Shown here one piece after another: positions 8,112 to 15,892 of a stretch of DNA of 24,134 bases. This DNA is from Candidatus Peregrinibacteria bacterium. Its GTDB lineage: Bacteria > Patescibacteriota > Gracilibacteria > UBA1369 > UBA12463. The stretch covers positions 1 to 24,134 of the forward strand of contig JACRIA010000071.1 in the NCBI GenBank assembly GCA_016215735.1, in the 5' to 3' direction. Under the pieces are notes generated by a model that saw nothing but the letters and a program-made list of their open reading frames with translations, searched no databases and was not told the origin of the DNA. The first letter of the stretch is position 1. Each line of letters begins with the position of its first letter. The translations under genes were made by a program, and so were the position numbers.

Positions 8112-8537
8112 ATGAATGAAGCTCCAGACAGAAAAACAATGGTAGAATCCGGCTCAGGATTTATTTTTGGCAGAAATGAAGATCCGCTAGATCCAGATAA
8201 GGAATTAAGAGACATTGCTGCTAGTTTGGTTGTGAATGCAGAATGGCGCGATAGAACACAAGATTATGGCGGCGATCTGCTTGTTGTTAGAAACATAGGC
8301 GACGAAACATTCAAAAAACTTAGGGCAGTTATTCCTGATATTATTGACGTTATTAGTAGCATTTATGGAATCGAATCAGCAGAAATTTTGGGGAATATTA
8401 AAAATCGTATGATTAAAATGAGGCAAAGCGGCCATCCGGATTGGAATGTTTTGAGAAGAGGAGATCAGAAAGAATTTACAAAGGAACAATTAGAATCTTT
8501 ATATAAAGAAGTTTTAGCAATAATTGAAAAAATATAG
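8112..8537 (+). CDS. Hypothetical soluble protein, 141 residues
   Basis: I do not recognise this protein. It has no signal peptide or membrane segment. The N-terminal 30 residues are polar and look flexible (GSGFIFGRNEDPLDPD); the middle is mixed alpha/beta (RDIAASLVVNAEWRDRT, GGDLLVVRNIGDE); the C-terminal half is mainly helical and charged, ending in KEVLAIIEKI. It is the only plus-strand gene between 1.3 and 21.2 kb and has a good promoter just upstream, which supports it being real. ATG at 8116 is out of frame. No Shine-Dalgarno. It lies between pyk and glmS but nothing in the sequence ties it to either. Confidence 0.7.
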   Translation: MNEAPDRKTMVESGSGFIFGRNEDPLDPDKELRDIAASLVVNAEWRDRTQDYGGDLLVVRNIGDETFKKLRAVIPDIIDVISSIYGIESAEILGNIKNRMIKMRQSGHPDWNVLRRGDQKEFTKEQLESLYKEVLAIIEKI

Positions 8538-8561
8538 TCCCGAAACCTAAAGAGACTATAT
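8532..8561. terminator. Possible stem-loop between convergent genes
   Basis: ATATAGTC (8532-8539) pairs with GACTATAT (8554-8561) around a 14-nt loop. It includes the stop codon of the 141-residue gene and lies 36 nt beyond the glmS stop. It is AT-rich and lacks a T-run on either strand, so termination is only a guess from its position between convergent transcription units. Confidence 0.3.
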
Positions 8562-8597
8562 AAAATGCTGATACCCCCCATAAATACTAGTCGATTT

Positions 8598-10376
8598 TTA
8601 TTTTACTGTAACACTCTTCGCCAGATTTCTTGGCATATCAGGGTTGTTTTTGCGCAAAATCGCGAGTTGGTACGCGAGAATTTGAATTGGAATAATATTT
8701 ACAATAGGAGAGGCGATGCTGACTTCAGGCACACGAATCCAGTAGTCAAAAACTTCTTCATGAGTTGGGCTGACGCCGATAATGTAGCCGCCGCGCGCAC
8801 GAACTTCCATTGCATTGCTTAAAATTGCGGATTTTGAGCCGTTTTCGCCGACCAAAACAATGCATGGCGTATTTTTTTGTATTAACGCGATTGGGCCGTG
8901 TTTGAGTTCTCCAGCAGCGAATCCTTCCGCGTGTATATACGAGACTTCCTGCAGTTTTATGGCTGATTCTAGGGCCATTGGGTAATTCGCGCCTCTTCCG
9001 ATTATATACATGCTTTCAAAATTTTTGAGTTTTTCCGCGAGTTTAAAAATATGCATGACATATCCGGGATTCAGCATGTCATTAATTTTTTCAGCTGTTT
9101 CAAGAAGCAGAATTTTTCCTTCAGAAAGTTTTTCGATTGACGCATACGCGAGCAAAATTAAAATAGCCATTTGCGCTGTCGTGACTTTTGTTGATGCGAC
9201 AGCTTTTTCCGGGCCGCATTTTACAGGAATTATCAAATCTGACATTCGCGCCATTGTTGAAGTTTCTACATTTACAATTGAAATTATTTTTGCGCCCACC
9301 TCTTTTGCGACTTCGATTGCCTCGAGCGTGTCTGCTGTTTCTCCGCTTTGTGAAATCGGGATTAATAAAGTTTTATTTGTTATAAAGTGATGATGCGTTG
9401 GGAATTCCGAGCCAAAAATTGAGTTAACGTGCTTGTGAGCAATTTCAGAAAATAGATATTCAGCAGTGAGACAAACTTTTCCAGCTGTGCCGCATCCAAC
9501 AAAATAGGTTCCGCATGCGTTATTGATTGCGTCAGCCACTTTTTTGATTAAACGATCATCCTGATTTATGGCTCTATAAAGCGTTTCTTTCTGTTCCATG
9601 ATTTCTTTTAGCATAAAATGCGCGTATGCACCTTTTTCTGCGGTTTGGCTATCCCATCCGATTTCAATCATTTTTTTATGGATTTCTTTATGAGTTTTTA
9701 TTTCATAAAATTTTGCGCTATTTTCGCTCAATATGACCATTTGATCATTGTCCAAATACATCACTTTTTTTGTGTATTTCAAAAATGCCGGAACATCTGA
9801 AGCAATGTAATACTCGCCATTTTTTCCCACACCGACAATCAGCGGCGAGCCGCGTCTGGCCGCGATTATTTTGTTTTCATTTTTATGTATGATGACGATT
9901 GCGTAGCGGCCTTCAATTTTTTTAATTGCGTTTTTTACGCTTTGTTCAAAGTCGTGGCGCTTGAGATTTTCCTGAATTAAATGCGCAATAACCTCGGTGT
10001 CTGTTTCTGATGTGAATTTGTGGCCTTTGCGGAGTAATTGTTTTTTTACTTCAAAATAATTTTCAAAAATTCCATTATGAATAAGGACAATTTCTTTATT
10101 TTCCGTGAAATGCGGATGCGCGTTCGCGTTTGTAACGCCGCCATGTGTTGCCCAGCGAGTATGGCCGATCGCAAGTTCTGTTTTGCCCAGCAGATTTTTT
10201 GGAAGTTTGTTTATTTCGCCAACTTTGCCTGTTTTTTTATAAACAATAATATCGTTGTCAGTTTTGAGAGCGATTCCCCATGAATCATATCCGCGGTATT
10301 CAAGGCTTTTTAAGCCTTCAATCACCATTTTTGCGGCATTAGTTTTTGGGCCTATATATCCGAATATTCCGCACAT
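8598..10376 (-). CDS. glmS: Glutamine-fructose-6-phosphate aminotransferase (isomerizing)
   Basis: Makes glucosamine-6-phosphate from fructose-6-phosphate and glutamine, the entry to UDP-GlcNAc and peptidoglycan. The 592 residues hold an N-terminal glutaminase domain with nucleophile Cys2 (MCGIFGYIG), GHTRWATHG (71-79), NGIFENY (101-107) and SETDTEV, and two SIS sugar isomerase domains with GCGTAGK, SQSGETADT, STKVTTAQ and the GAGxLKHGP-like AAGELKHGPIALI. It ends in KSVTVK, the conserved C-terminus of the family, so it is full length. The initiator Met must be removed to expose Cys2. It starts 2 nt after the purQ stop and looks like the last gene of the long operon. No glmS ribozyme space exists upstream. 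Confidence 0.97.
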   Translation of the reverse strand: MCGIFGYIGPKTNAAKMVIEGLKSLEYRGYDSWGIALKTDNDIIVYKKTGKVGEINKLPKNLLGKTELAIGHTRWATHGGVTNANAHPHFTENKEIVLIHNGIFENYFEVKKQLLRKGHKFTSETDTEVIAHLIQENLKRHDFEQSVKNAIKKIEGRYAIVIIHKNENKIIAARRGSPLIVGVGKNGEYYIASDVPAFLKYTKKVMYLDNDQMVILSENSAKFYEIKTHKEIHKKMIEIGWDSQTAEKGAYAHFMLKEIMEQKETLYRAINQDDRLIKKVADAINNACGTYFVGCGTAGKVCLTAEYLFSEIAHKHVNSIFGSEFPTHHHFITNKTLLIPISQSGETADTLEAIEVAKEVGAKIISIVNVETSTMARMSDLIIPVKCGPEKAVASTKVTTAQMAILILLAYASIEKLSEGKILLLETAEKINDMLNPGYVMHIFKLAEKLKNFESMYIIGRGANYPMALESAIKLQEVSYIHAEGFAAGELKHGPIALIQKNTPCIVLVGENGSKSAILSNAMEVRARGGYIIGVSPTHEEVFDYWIRVPEVSIASPIVNIIPIQILAYQLAILRKNNPDMPRNLAKSVTVK

Positions 10377-10378
10377 AT

Positions 10379-11806
10379 TTATTTATTATTTTTTGCGCGG
10401 ACAGACGAGAGGATCCGCGCATGTTTATTATTTTTGCGCGGGCTGCCGAAAAGGATCCGCGCCTGTTTTGAAAATATTAAACTTGAATGAGGATTGTGGA
10501 AAATATGAGTTTTGACGATTTTTTCCGCGTTTTTTTGGCCGCGCTCAAGTACCCACAGAATTCCTTTTTTAACTTCCGCTACTTCTTTGATTCCGAAATG
10601 CCTGCGCACGCCGGATAAAATGCTTTTGCCTACATAATTATTTCTTTCAAAAACAAAATATGACGCGGCAAAATTATCTTTAAATTTTGATTCAATTAAA
10701 CCGGTTGTCATATTATATTCGTGCCATTTTCCATCAATTTTTATATAAGGAGTTTCTTTGTTTGTGTTGATAAGTTCACCAGAGCGAATTAGCTCTATTG
10801 CAAGCGCTTTTTCATCGATTTTAGCCGCGCCTCGCGTCTTGCTCGGCACCATGGTTTTTATGCCAAAATATGTGTATTTTTTTAGTTTGATATCTTTGAA
10901 ACCAATATCTTTGATAGCATGTTCGATTGTGCGTTCTTCATTATCTGTAATCACCATTTCAACGAACATTTCAATATTCGGTTTTTCTTCATAATTTTTT
11001 ATTTTTTCTTCTGTGAACGCGGATTTATATTTTTTCTTTGCGATTGCTGGCATGCGAATTTTAAAATCTTTCTTAATATACGCAGCCATTGAGGCAAAAA
11101 TCGGATCTCCGATTGGTGTGCGTTCTGGATGCGGCATTAAAGCCATAACATTTCCTTCTGGATTGCAAATACCAGCGAGATTGTAAACGGCGTTATTGGG
11201 ATTTATGGGAAATTCGTTTACGAATTTTCCGTGTTCGTCGCAATACCGAAATGCTGTTTGCTGATTTGCAATTAAGCGCTTTAGCAAGCCTTTATCTTGC
11301 GTAAGATAACGGCCTTCGCCATGCGCAACAGGACAGCGGATTATTGTATTTTTTTTGAACATGTTGAATGCGCATCTTCCGGACGGAGCATCAGAACGGA
11401 TATAAATCCAGTCATTTAAATATGCGTAGCCGAGAATTTTGCCTTTTTTAATCCATTCGTTCCAAGCCAGCGCCATTTCAAGTTTTTTGTCTTCGAGGCC
11501 CGGTACAAGCCCGCATTCTATAAGCATTTGCGCGCCGTTGCAGATTCCGATAACAGGTTTCTCTTTTAAGGCTTCACGCTCTATTCTTTTGATAATTGGA
11601 TCTTTTGATGCGACGATTCCTGATCTTCCGCGGTCTTCGTATGAAAATCCGCCTGGCAGAATGAATCCGTCGAATTTTTTTAAATCTGTATCTTCGTTCC
11701 ATCGGACAAATTGCGGTTCCATTCCAGTTCTGCGGCACGCGCGTAAAGCTTCGAGTTCGCAATTACTTCCTGGAAAATGAATGACAGCTATCTTGGGCGT
11801 TTTCAT
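10379..11806 (-). CDS. purQ: Phosphoribosylformylglycinamidine synthase glutaminase subunit (PurQ) with PurS-like C-terminal extension
   Basis: Supplies ammonia from glutamine for the fourth step of de novo purine synthesis. Residues 1-255 are a class I glutaminase: HFPGSNCELEA, LPGGFSYEDRGRSG, GICNGAQML with nucleophile C89, and MPHPERT with H226 and E228. Standard small PurQ ends there (about 225-260 residues); this protein is 475. Residues about 278-320 (VITDNEERTIEHAIKDIGF) have the layout of PurS, and about 380-440 repeats a similar layout ending in HIFHNPHSS; I infer a PurQ-PurS-type fusion. The last 28 residues come from a 42-bp in-frame tandem duplication (10382-10465). ATG overlaps the upstream peptidase stop as ATGA. 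No other pur gene is in the window. Confidence 0.88.
   Translation of the reverse strand: MKTPKIAVIHFPGSNCELEALRACRRTGMEPQFVRWNEDTDLKKFDGFILPGGFSYEDRGRSGIVASKDPIIKRIEREALKEKPVIGICNGAQMLIECGLVPGLEDKKLEMALAWNEWIKKGKILGYAYLNDWIYIRSDAPSGRCAFNMFKKNTIIRCPVAHGEGRYLTQDKGLLKRLIANQQTAFRYCDEHGKFVNEFPINPNNAVYNLAGICNPEGNVMALMPHPERTPIGDPIFASMAAYIKKDFKIRMPAIAKKKYKSAFTEEKIKNYEEKPNIEMFVEMVITDNEERTIEHAIKDIGFKDIKLKKYTYFGIKTMVPSKTRGAAKIDEKALAIELIRSGELINTNKETPYIKIDGKWHEYNMTTGLIESKFKDNFAASYFVFERNNYVGKSILSGVRRHFGIKEVAEVKKGILWVLERGQKNAEKIVKTHIFHNPHSSLIFSKQARILFGSPRKNNKHARILSSVRAKNNK
10382..10465. repeat. Tandem 42-bp GC-palindrome repeat in the purQ tail
   Basis: Two adjacent 42-bp units (10382-10423 and 10424-10465) each contain TTTATTATTTTT, then GCGCGG, a variable core, GGATCCGCGC. 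Being 14 codons long, they duplicate the peptide tails QARILFGSPRKNNK and HARILSSVRAKNNK. The same end sequences GCGCGGATCC and TGTCCGCGC flank another palindrome at 21096-21131, so this is a dispersed family. Confidence 0.8.
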
Positions 11807-12855
11807 TTTATTATTATACTGGCTAAATTTTTCGGGAAACGGGTTAAATTCCGTATTCCGCGACTATCTAAAATTACCATATCTTCGATCCTTATTCCAA
11901 AGGAATTTTCAAAGTAAATTCCGGGTTCTACTGTTACGGCGGCGCGGGCTGGCAGCTTGCCGCTGTATGTCAAACCTAATGTTGGAATTTCGTGTATTTC
12001 AAGCCCGATTCCATGACCTGAATTATGCAGGAAATTTTTAGCAAAACCAGCCTTTTCAAGAAATTTCCGGGCAAAGAAATCAGCTTTTTTGCCGCTTACG
12101 CCGGCTCGGATGTTATCTAAGATTTTTTTTTGTGCCGCAAGCACAAGATTATAGGCTTGTTTTTGCTTTTCGGGCGGCGCAGTTTTAAAGAAAAACACGC
12201 GCGTCATATCCGAACAATAACCATTGTATTTCATTCCCATATCAATCAAAACAATGTCGCCTTTTTGTAGTTTGCGGTTTCCGGGTTCGTGATGCGGAAC
12301 AGAGGAGTTTTCGCCAAATGCCACAATCGGCCTGAATGAAGTTTCATCCGCGCCGAATTCTAATCCGAATTTTTTTATCATAATCATCACTTCTTTTTCT
12401 GTAATACCAACGCGTAAATTTTTCACAATTTTCGCCAAAACTTTTTCCGCAATTTTTTGCGCTTTTACAATAGAAGCAATTTCATTTTTGTCCTTCTGCA
12501 TCCTTAATGATTCAACGAGATTTTGGCTTCCAATAAACCTAATTCCGCGATTCGTTTTTTTGAGAAATTTTAATTTTGCGACAGTCATATATTGTTCTTC
12601 GAAGAATATTTTTTTCGTTTTTATTTTCGGCAAAAATTTTCCTTCAACGGCTTTTACGTTTCGCAGCAAAGTTTTTTTCGCTTCTTCAAAATATCGCGGA
12701 TCAGTTATAAAAAACGCTTTTAACGGCGTTAAAAACAGCATTCCTGATGTTCCGCCAAAATCGCACAAATATTTTAAATTTGGCCTGTGTGTCACCAAAA
12801 GCGCGCTGATTTTTTTCGATTTCAAAAGTTTTTGCAGGCGTGAAATTCGTTGCAT
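11803..12855 (-). CDS. Xaa-Pro aminopeptidase / M24-family metallopeptidase
   Basis: Cytosolic dimetal peptidase that removes N-terminal residues ahead of proline. It has 350 residues, the size of the PepQ/PepP short forms: an N-terminal creatinase-like domain (1-115) beginning ISRLQKLLKSKKISALLVT, then the pita-bread catalytic domain. All five metal ligands are present: D205 (LIDMGMKYNGY), D216 (CSDMTRVF), H281 (NSGHGIGLEIHE), E310 (VTVEPGIYF) and E324 (IRIEDMVIL); H188 in VPHHEPG is the usual catalytic-pocket histidine. Start ATG directly abuts the pgi stop (no gap) and the TGA overlaps the purQ ATG. Whether it is a dipeptidase or aminopeptidase cannot be told from sequence, so I give no gene symbol. 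Confidence 0.93.
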   Translation of the reverse strand: MQRISRLQKLLKSKKISALLVTHRPNLKYLCDFGGTSGMLFLTPLKAFFITDPRYFEEAKKTLLRNVKAVEGKFLPKIKTKKIFFEEQYMTVAKLKFLKKTNRGIRFIGSQNLVESLRMQKDKNEIASIVKAQKIAEKVLAKIVKNLRVGITEKEVMIMIKKFGLEFGADETSFRPIVAFGENSSVPHHEPGNRKLQKGDIVLIDMGMKYNGYCSDMTRVFFFKTAPPEKQKQAYNLVLAAQKKILDNIRAGVSGKKADFFARKFLEKAGFAKNFLHNSGHGIGLEIHEIPTLGLTYSGKLPARAAVTVEPGIYFENSFGIRIEDMVILDSRGIRNLTRFPKNLASIIIK

Positions 12856-13965
12856 TTAAAGGTATTTTTTTGTTAATTTTTTTGCCAATTCCACGCCCGG
12901 CTGATTAAAAGCATTTACTCCAAAAAGTTTTCCAAGAAGAGCTATTTGTAGTTCGAGCGTATAAATCAATCCGCCAAGATTTTTTTCATCCAGAGCTGCC
13001 AGTTTTATAATAATGCTAGGTCTTTTTTTAGCTGTTAACGCGTCTGCTGTCGCATGCGCTTCCGCGTGAATTAATCTTTCCATTTCCGGAATATTGTGCC
13101 TGAATTTTTCTATTTCAATGAAAATTATGAATTTGTTGTTAGGGCCTTCCATGAATAATTGTAATTGCGAATGCTGGTCAGTCGCGCCGATTGCCTTTAT
13201 CGGAGTCGGCCCGATTTTTGCGTTTTTACCGATGCTTTCAGACAAAAGTTGTATGTACCACTCGCTAAAAGAATTTAATTTGCTGGAATAGGGAAATATT
13301 ACAGTGATTGGCTTTTTTTGTTTTGTATAAGCCAAATATTGTATTAACGCGAGCCCTGCTGCTTTATCTATTTTTATATTTCGGGCGCCTTCTAGAATTT
13401 TTTTAATGTCAATTTTTGCGAGGCCAGCTGGCACCAATCCCATTGGTCCAAGAACAGAAAATCTTCCAATTGTGTTTCGCGAAATATGAAAACATTTTAA
13501 CTTTTCTTTTTTTGCTGTTTTATTAAGAAAATTATTGTTATTTTCCGTCAAAATTATCATTTTATTTCTATACGGAATACCGCGTTTAATGAGCAATTTT
13601 TTCAGAACAGAAAAATTCGTGGTTGTTTCGATTGTATTTCCTGTTTTGCTGGCAATTACAAAGACAGAATTGTTCAGATCCGCGTCAGCCAAGGCTTCTG
13701 CAAAATAATCGGGATCAATATTATCAATAAAAATAAATTTTGGCCGCGATGATGACTTTAGGGCTTCTACAAGCATTTTTCCGCCAAGCATTGAACCGCC
13801 GATTCCAATAATAATTACAGTATTGTATTTTAAATTTTTAACATATTCCAAAATTTCTTCAGCAATTTTTGTATCATGCGGAAATTTCATGAATTCCAAA
13901 TGATTTTTTCCAGCATTGCGATTCAAATAGTCGAGAACTTTGCTGATTTTTTTATTTATTTCCAT
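12856..13965 (-). CDS. pgi: Glucose-6-phosphate isomerase (short form)
   Basis: Interconverts glucose-6- and fructose-6-phosphate, feeding both glycolysis and GlmS, which is encoded downstream in the same run. Two SIS domains are visible: GIGGSMLGG (54-62) and ASKTGNTIETT (105-115) in the first; GRFSVLGPMGLVPAG, WYIQLLSESIGK (catalytic Glu region), DQHSQLQLFMEGP and NAFNQPGVELAKK in the second. At 369 residues it is shorter than the 550-residue classical enzyme and lies below the 430-450 typical of Bacillus-type, but all core motifs are present, so I read it as a compact functional form. It begins 2 nt after the ruvA stop. No Shine-Dalgarno. Confidence 0.94.
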   Translation of the reverse strand: MEINKKISKVLDYLNRNAGKNHLEFMKFPHDTKIAEEILEYVKNLKYNTVIIIGIGGSMLGGKMLVEALKSSSRPKFIFIDNIDPDYFAEALADADLNNSVFVIASKTGNTIETTTNFSVLKKLLIKRGIPYRNKMIILTENNNNFLNKTAKKEKLKCFHISRNTIGRFSVLGPMGLVPAGLAKIDIKKILEGARNIKIDKAAGLALIQYLAYTKQKKPITVIFPYSSKLNSFSEWYIQLLSESIGKNAKIGPTPIKAIGATDQHSQLQLFMEGPNNKFIIFIEIEKFRHNIPEMERLIHAEAHATADALTAKKRPSIIIKLAALDEKNLGGLIYTLELQIALLGKLFGVNAFNQPGVELAKKLTKKYL

Positions 13966-13967
13966 TG

Positions 13968-14543
13968 TTAAACGTTCTGAAAAAAATATTTAATAATGTT
14001 CTCTGCGCCTGCTATATTTTCCGGCATTCCGCGCAGTATGGTTTGTATGTGGTTTTTTTGGTATCCAAGCCGCGTTAGCGCTTCTATCACGTTTTCATCG
14101 ATTGTATGGCCGATGCCTTTGTATCCGCGTTCGCTTCCAGCTAAAATTTCGTATTTTCCTTTTAATTCTAAAATAATTCTTTCAGCGGTTTTTTTGCCGA
14201 TTCCCGGAACAGCCGTCAGCGAAACCAGGTCTTCAGCCAAAATCGCAGCTTTTAATTTTGCGAGCGGCACAGCCAATAATTCCATTGCTGTTTTTGGCCC
14301 GACCCCAGGCACAGAAGTAATCAATTTTTTGAAAAATATCAATTCTTCATCAGAAACGAATCCGTAAATCGCGATTTGGTCTTCTCTTATATATGTATAG
14401 GTATAGAGCGAGATATTGTCTCCAATTTTGCGTTTTTCGATTTCCGGACCGGCTAAGCTGATTTCATAGCCGATATTGTTTGCGACAACTATTATTGTTT
14501 TATCGAATTTTTCGAGGATTTTTCCGTTTATGTATGCGATCAT
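13968..14543 (-). CDS. ruvA: Holliday junction branch migration subunit RuvA
   Basis: Binds the four-way junction as a tetramer and targets the RuvB motor. The 191 residues match the family: N-terminal OB-fold (MIAYINGKIL, IGYEISL, YIREDQIAIYGF), helix-hairpin-helix motifs at 74-93 (LITSVPGVGPKTAMELL) and 109-128 (LTAVPGIGKKTAERIILELK), and a C-terminal three-helix domain that binds RuvB (VIEALTRLGYQKNHIQTIL). The ATG overlaps the stop of the 55-residue protein as ATGA. ruvC is on the same strand but in a different cluster; ruvB was not found here. Confidence 0.96.
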   Translation of the reverse strand: MIAYINGKILEKFDKTIIVVANNIGYEISLAGPEIEKRKIGDNISLYTYTYIREDQIAIYGFVSDEELIFFKKLITSVPGVGPKTAMELLAVPLAKLKAAILAEDLVSLTAVPGIGKKTAERIILELKGKYEILAGSERGYKGIGHTIDENVIEALTRLGYQKNHIQTILRGMPENIAGAENIIKYFFQNV

Positions 14544-14707
14544 TTTTTCTTTTTTATATGGACCCTTCGCTTCGCTTCGGGTCTGGACATTAATTTTTGG
14601 AGCAGAAATACACTTTTTCCGGTTACAGACATTCTTTTGCGCTTACGTTTTTCGCGCGTTTTATAATGTTTTTCAATTTCTTTTTCGATATGTTCGTAAT
14701 CACTCAT
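14540..14707 (-). CDS. Small basic protein, 55 residues
   Basis: A short frame reading MSDYEHIEKEIEKHYKTREK, then a Lys/Arg cluster, then MSVTGKSVFLLQKLM and a basic tail ending in HIKKKK. It has ATGA overlaps with both tgt (14704-14707) and ruvA (14540-14543), exactly bridging the gap; this, plus the absence of room for anything else, is the evidence that it is a gene. The N-terminal half should be a charged helix and the middle strongly basic, suggesting nucleic acid or ribosome contact (inference). Residues about 41-50 (SRPEAKRRVH) are encoded by the palindrome at 14561-14583, so the ancestral protein was probably near 40 residues. I recall similar tiny basic proteins in Patescibacteria but cannot name a function. 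Confidence 0.72.
   Translation of the reverse strand: MSDYEHIEKEIEKHYKTREKRKRKRMSVTGKSVFLLQKLMSRPEAKRRVHIKKKK
14561..14583. repeat. GC palindrome inside the 55-residue gene
   Basis: GACCC (14561-14565) and GGGTC (14579-14583) enclose three TTCGC/TTCGG steps (CCCTTCGCTTCGCTTCGGG). It resembles the CCCTTCGGG core of the element at 6549-6577 and falls in frame within the small protein. Confidence 0.6.
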
Positions 14708-15879
14708 TGTGGTGTCCGCCTGCGGCGAACGGCGTGTGCTTTAAATTTTGCGAGAAACGCCTTTTTGAATTGACGAAATTTACCTTTAGTTATCGCGGTT
14801 CTCGCGTCACGCATCAAGTTTAGCAAAAAGTGGAGGTTGTGAATAGTCATAAGCCGTAAGCCAAGAGTTTCGTGTTCAGTAAAGAGATGGCGCAGATAAC
14901 TTCGAGTGAATTTCTGGCATGTATAACAGCCGCAGTTTTCCATCAGAGGCTTTTGGTCCAATCGATATTTTGAATTTTTTATATTGCGCCTGCCGGTGAG
15001 TGTCCAAAAACTTCCGTGTCGCGCGAGCCGTGTTGGCATAACACAATCAAACATATCAACTCCGCGATCAATTGCTTCGAGCAAATCTTCAGGCGAACCA
15101 ACGCCCATAAGATAAATTGGCTTATTTTTGGGCAAAATCGGCATTATAGTTTCCAGAATTTCATACATCTGTTTTTTTGTTTCGCCAACGCTAAGTCCGC
15201 CAATCGCGATTCCCGGCAAATCCAAATCTGAAATGAATTTCGCAGACTCAATCCGTAAATTTTTATACATTCCGCCCTGGATAATCGGAAATAACGCCTG
15301 GCGCGGATTCTTGTGCGCTTTTTTGCATTGTAAAGCCCAATCATGCGTTCGTTTCATCGCCCGCGCCGCATATTTTTTATCAGCGTGGTGCGGAATACAT
15401 TCATCAAGCGCCATAATTATATCAGCGCCGATATTATTTTGAATTTTGATCACATCTCGCGGCGTCAAAAAATGGATTGAGCCATCAATGTGCGATTTGA
15501 ATTCAACGCCGCTATCGTGTACTCGAACATGCGTTTTGAAATCAGATTTATTTTGATGGCTAGTATTTCCTTCATAAAGCGAAAAAATCTGGTATCCGCC
15601 TGAATCTGTGAGAATCGGACCATTCCAACCCATCCATTTATGCAAACCACCAAATTTTTTAATATTTTTATCGCCAGGCCGTAAATACAAGTGATAAGTA
15701 TTTGCCAAAATTATTTCCGCGCCGAGAGATTTCAATTCATCCGGCGTAAGAGTTTTAACAAAACCTGTTGTTCCAATCGGCATAAAAAAAGGGGAGTGGA
15801 TTTTCCCGTGCGGAATTTCCAAAATTCCTGCGCGAGCGCTTGTATTAGGGCTTTTTGCTTGAACGAAAAATTTGAACAA
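14704..15879 (-). CDS. tgt: tRNA-guanine transglycosylase
   Basis: Exchanges guanine-34 for preQ1 in tRNAs with GUN anticodons. From TTG 15879 the protein is 391 residues, close to the 370-400 norm. Catalytic residues: D92 in ILTDSGGYQIFSL and nucleophile D278 in MFDCVMPTRLARHG; QGGMY and GGLSVGE line the base pocket; zinc ligands C316, C318, C321 (CGCYTC) and H347. The start is fixed by a textbook AGGAGG (15885-15890) five nt upstream of TTG; the frame upstream to 16026 is open but would give a Lys/Arg-rich leader that is only the shadow of rpmE. The C-terminal AHAVRRRRTPQ is encoded by a palindromic repeat also present in gyrA. TGA overlaps the next ATG. Confidence 0.96.
   Translation of the reverse strand: MFKFFVQAKSPNTSARAGILEIPHGKIHSPFFMPIGTTGFVKTLTPDELKSLGAEIILANTYHLYLRPGDKNIKKFGGLHKWMGWNGPILTDSGGYQIFSLYEGNTSHQNKSDFKTHVRVHDSGVEFKSHIDGSIHFLTPRDVIKIQNNIGADIIMALDECIPHHADKKYAARAMKRTHDWALQCKKAHKNPRQALFPIIQGGMYKNLRIESAKFISDLDLPGIAIGGLSVGETKKQMYEILETIMPILPKNKPIYLMGVGSPEDLLEAIDRGVDMFDCVMPTRLARHGSFWTLTGRRNIKNSKYRLDQKPLMENCGCYTCQKFTRSYLRHLFTEHETLGLRLMTIHNLHFLLNLMRDARTAITKGKFRQFKKAFLAKFKAHAVRRRRTPQ
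14710..14740. repeat. GC palindromic repeat in the tgt 3' end
   Basis: On the minus strand GTTCGCC, GCA, GGCGGAC forms a seven-pair hairpin with one G-U. The 19-mer tgcggcgaacggcgtgtgc (14721-14739) recurs exactly at 17603-17621 in gyrA, and in both genes it is read in the same frame as AHAVRR. Confidence 0.85.
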
Positions 15880-15884
15880 CTTTT

Positions 15885-15890
15885 CCTCCT
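15885..15890 (-). promoter_or_regulatory. Strong Shine-Dalgarno for the tgt TTG start
   Basis: AGGAGG on the minus strand, five nt before TTG 15877-15879 and just after the rpmE stop. It decides the tgt start and is the only canonical ribosome binding site I see among the genes here. Confidence 0.85.
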
Positions 15891-15892
15891 TA

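Noticed and set aside
7993..8139. 49-codon upstream extension of pyk
   Set aside because: No pyruvate-kinase character, and the extended -10 promoter at 8016-8024 overlaps the ATG at 8025.
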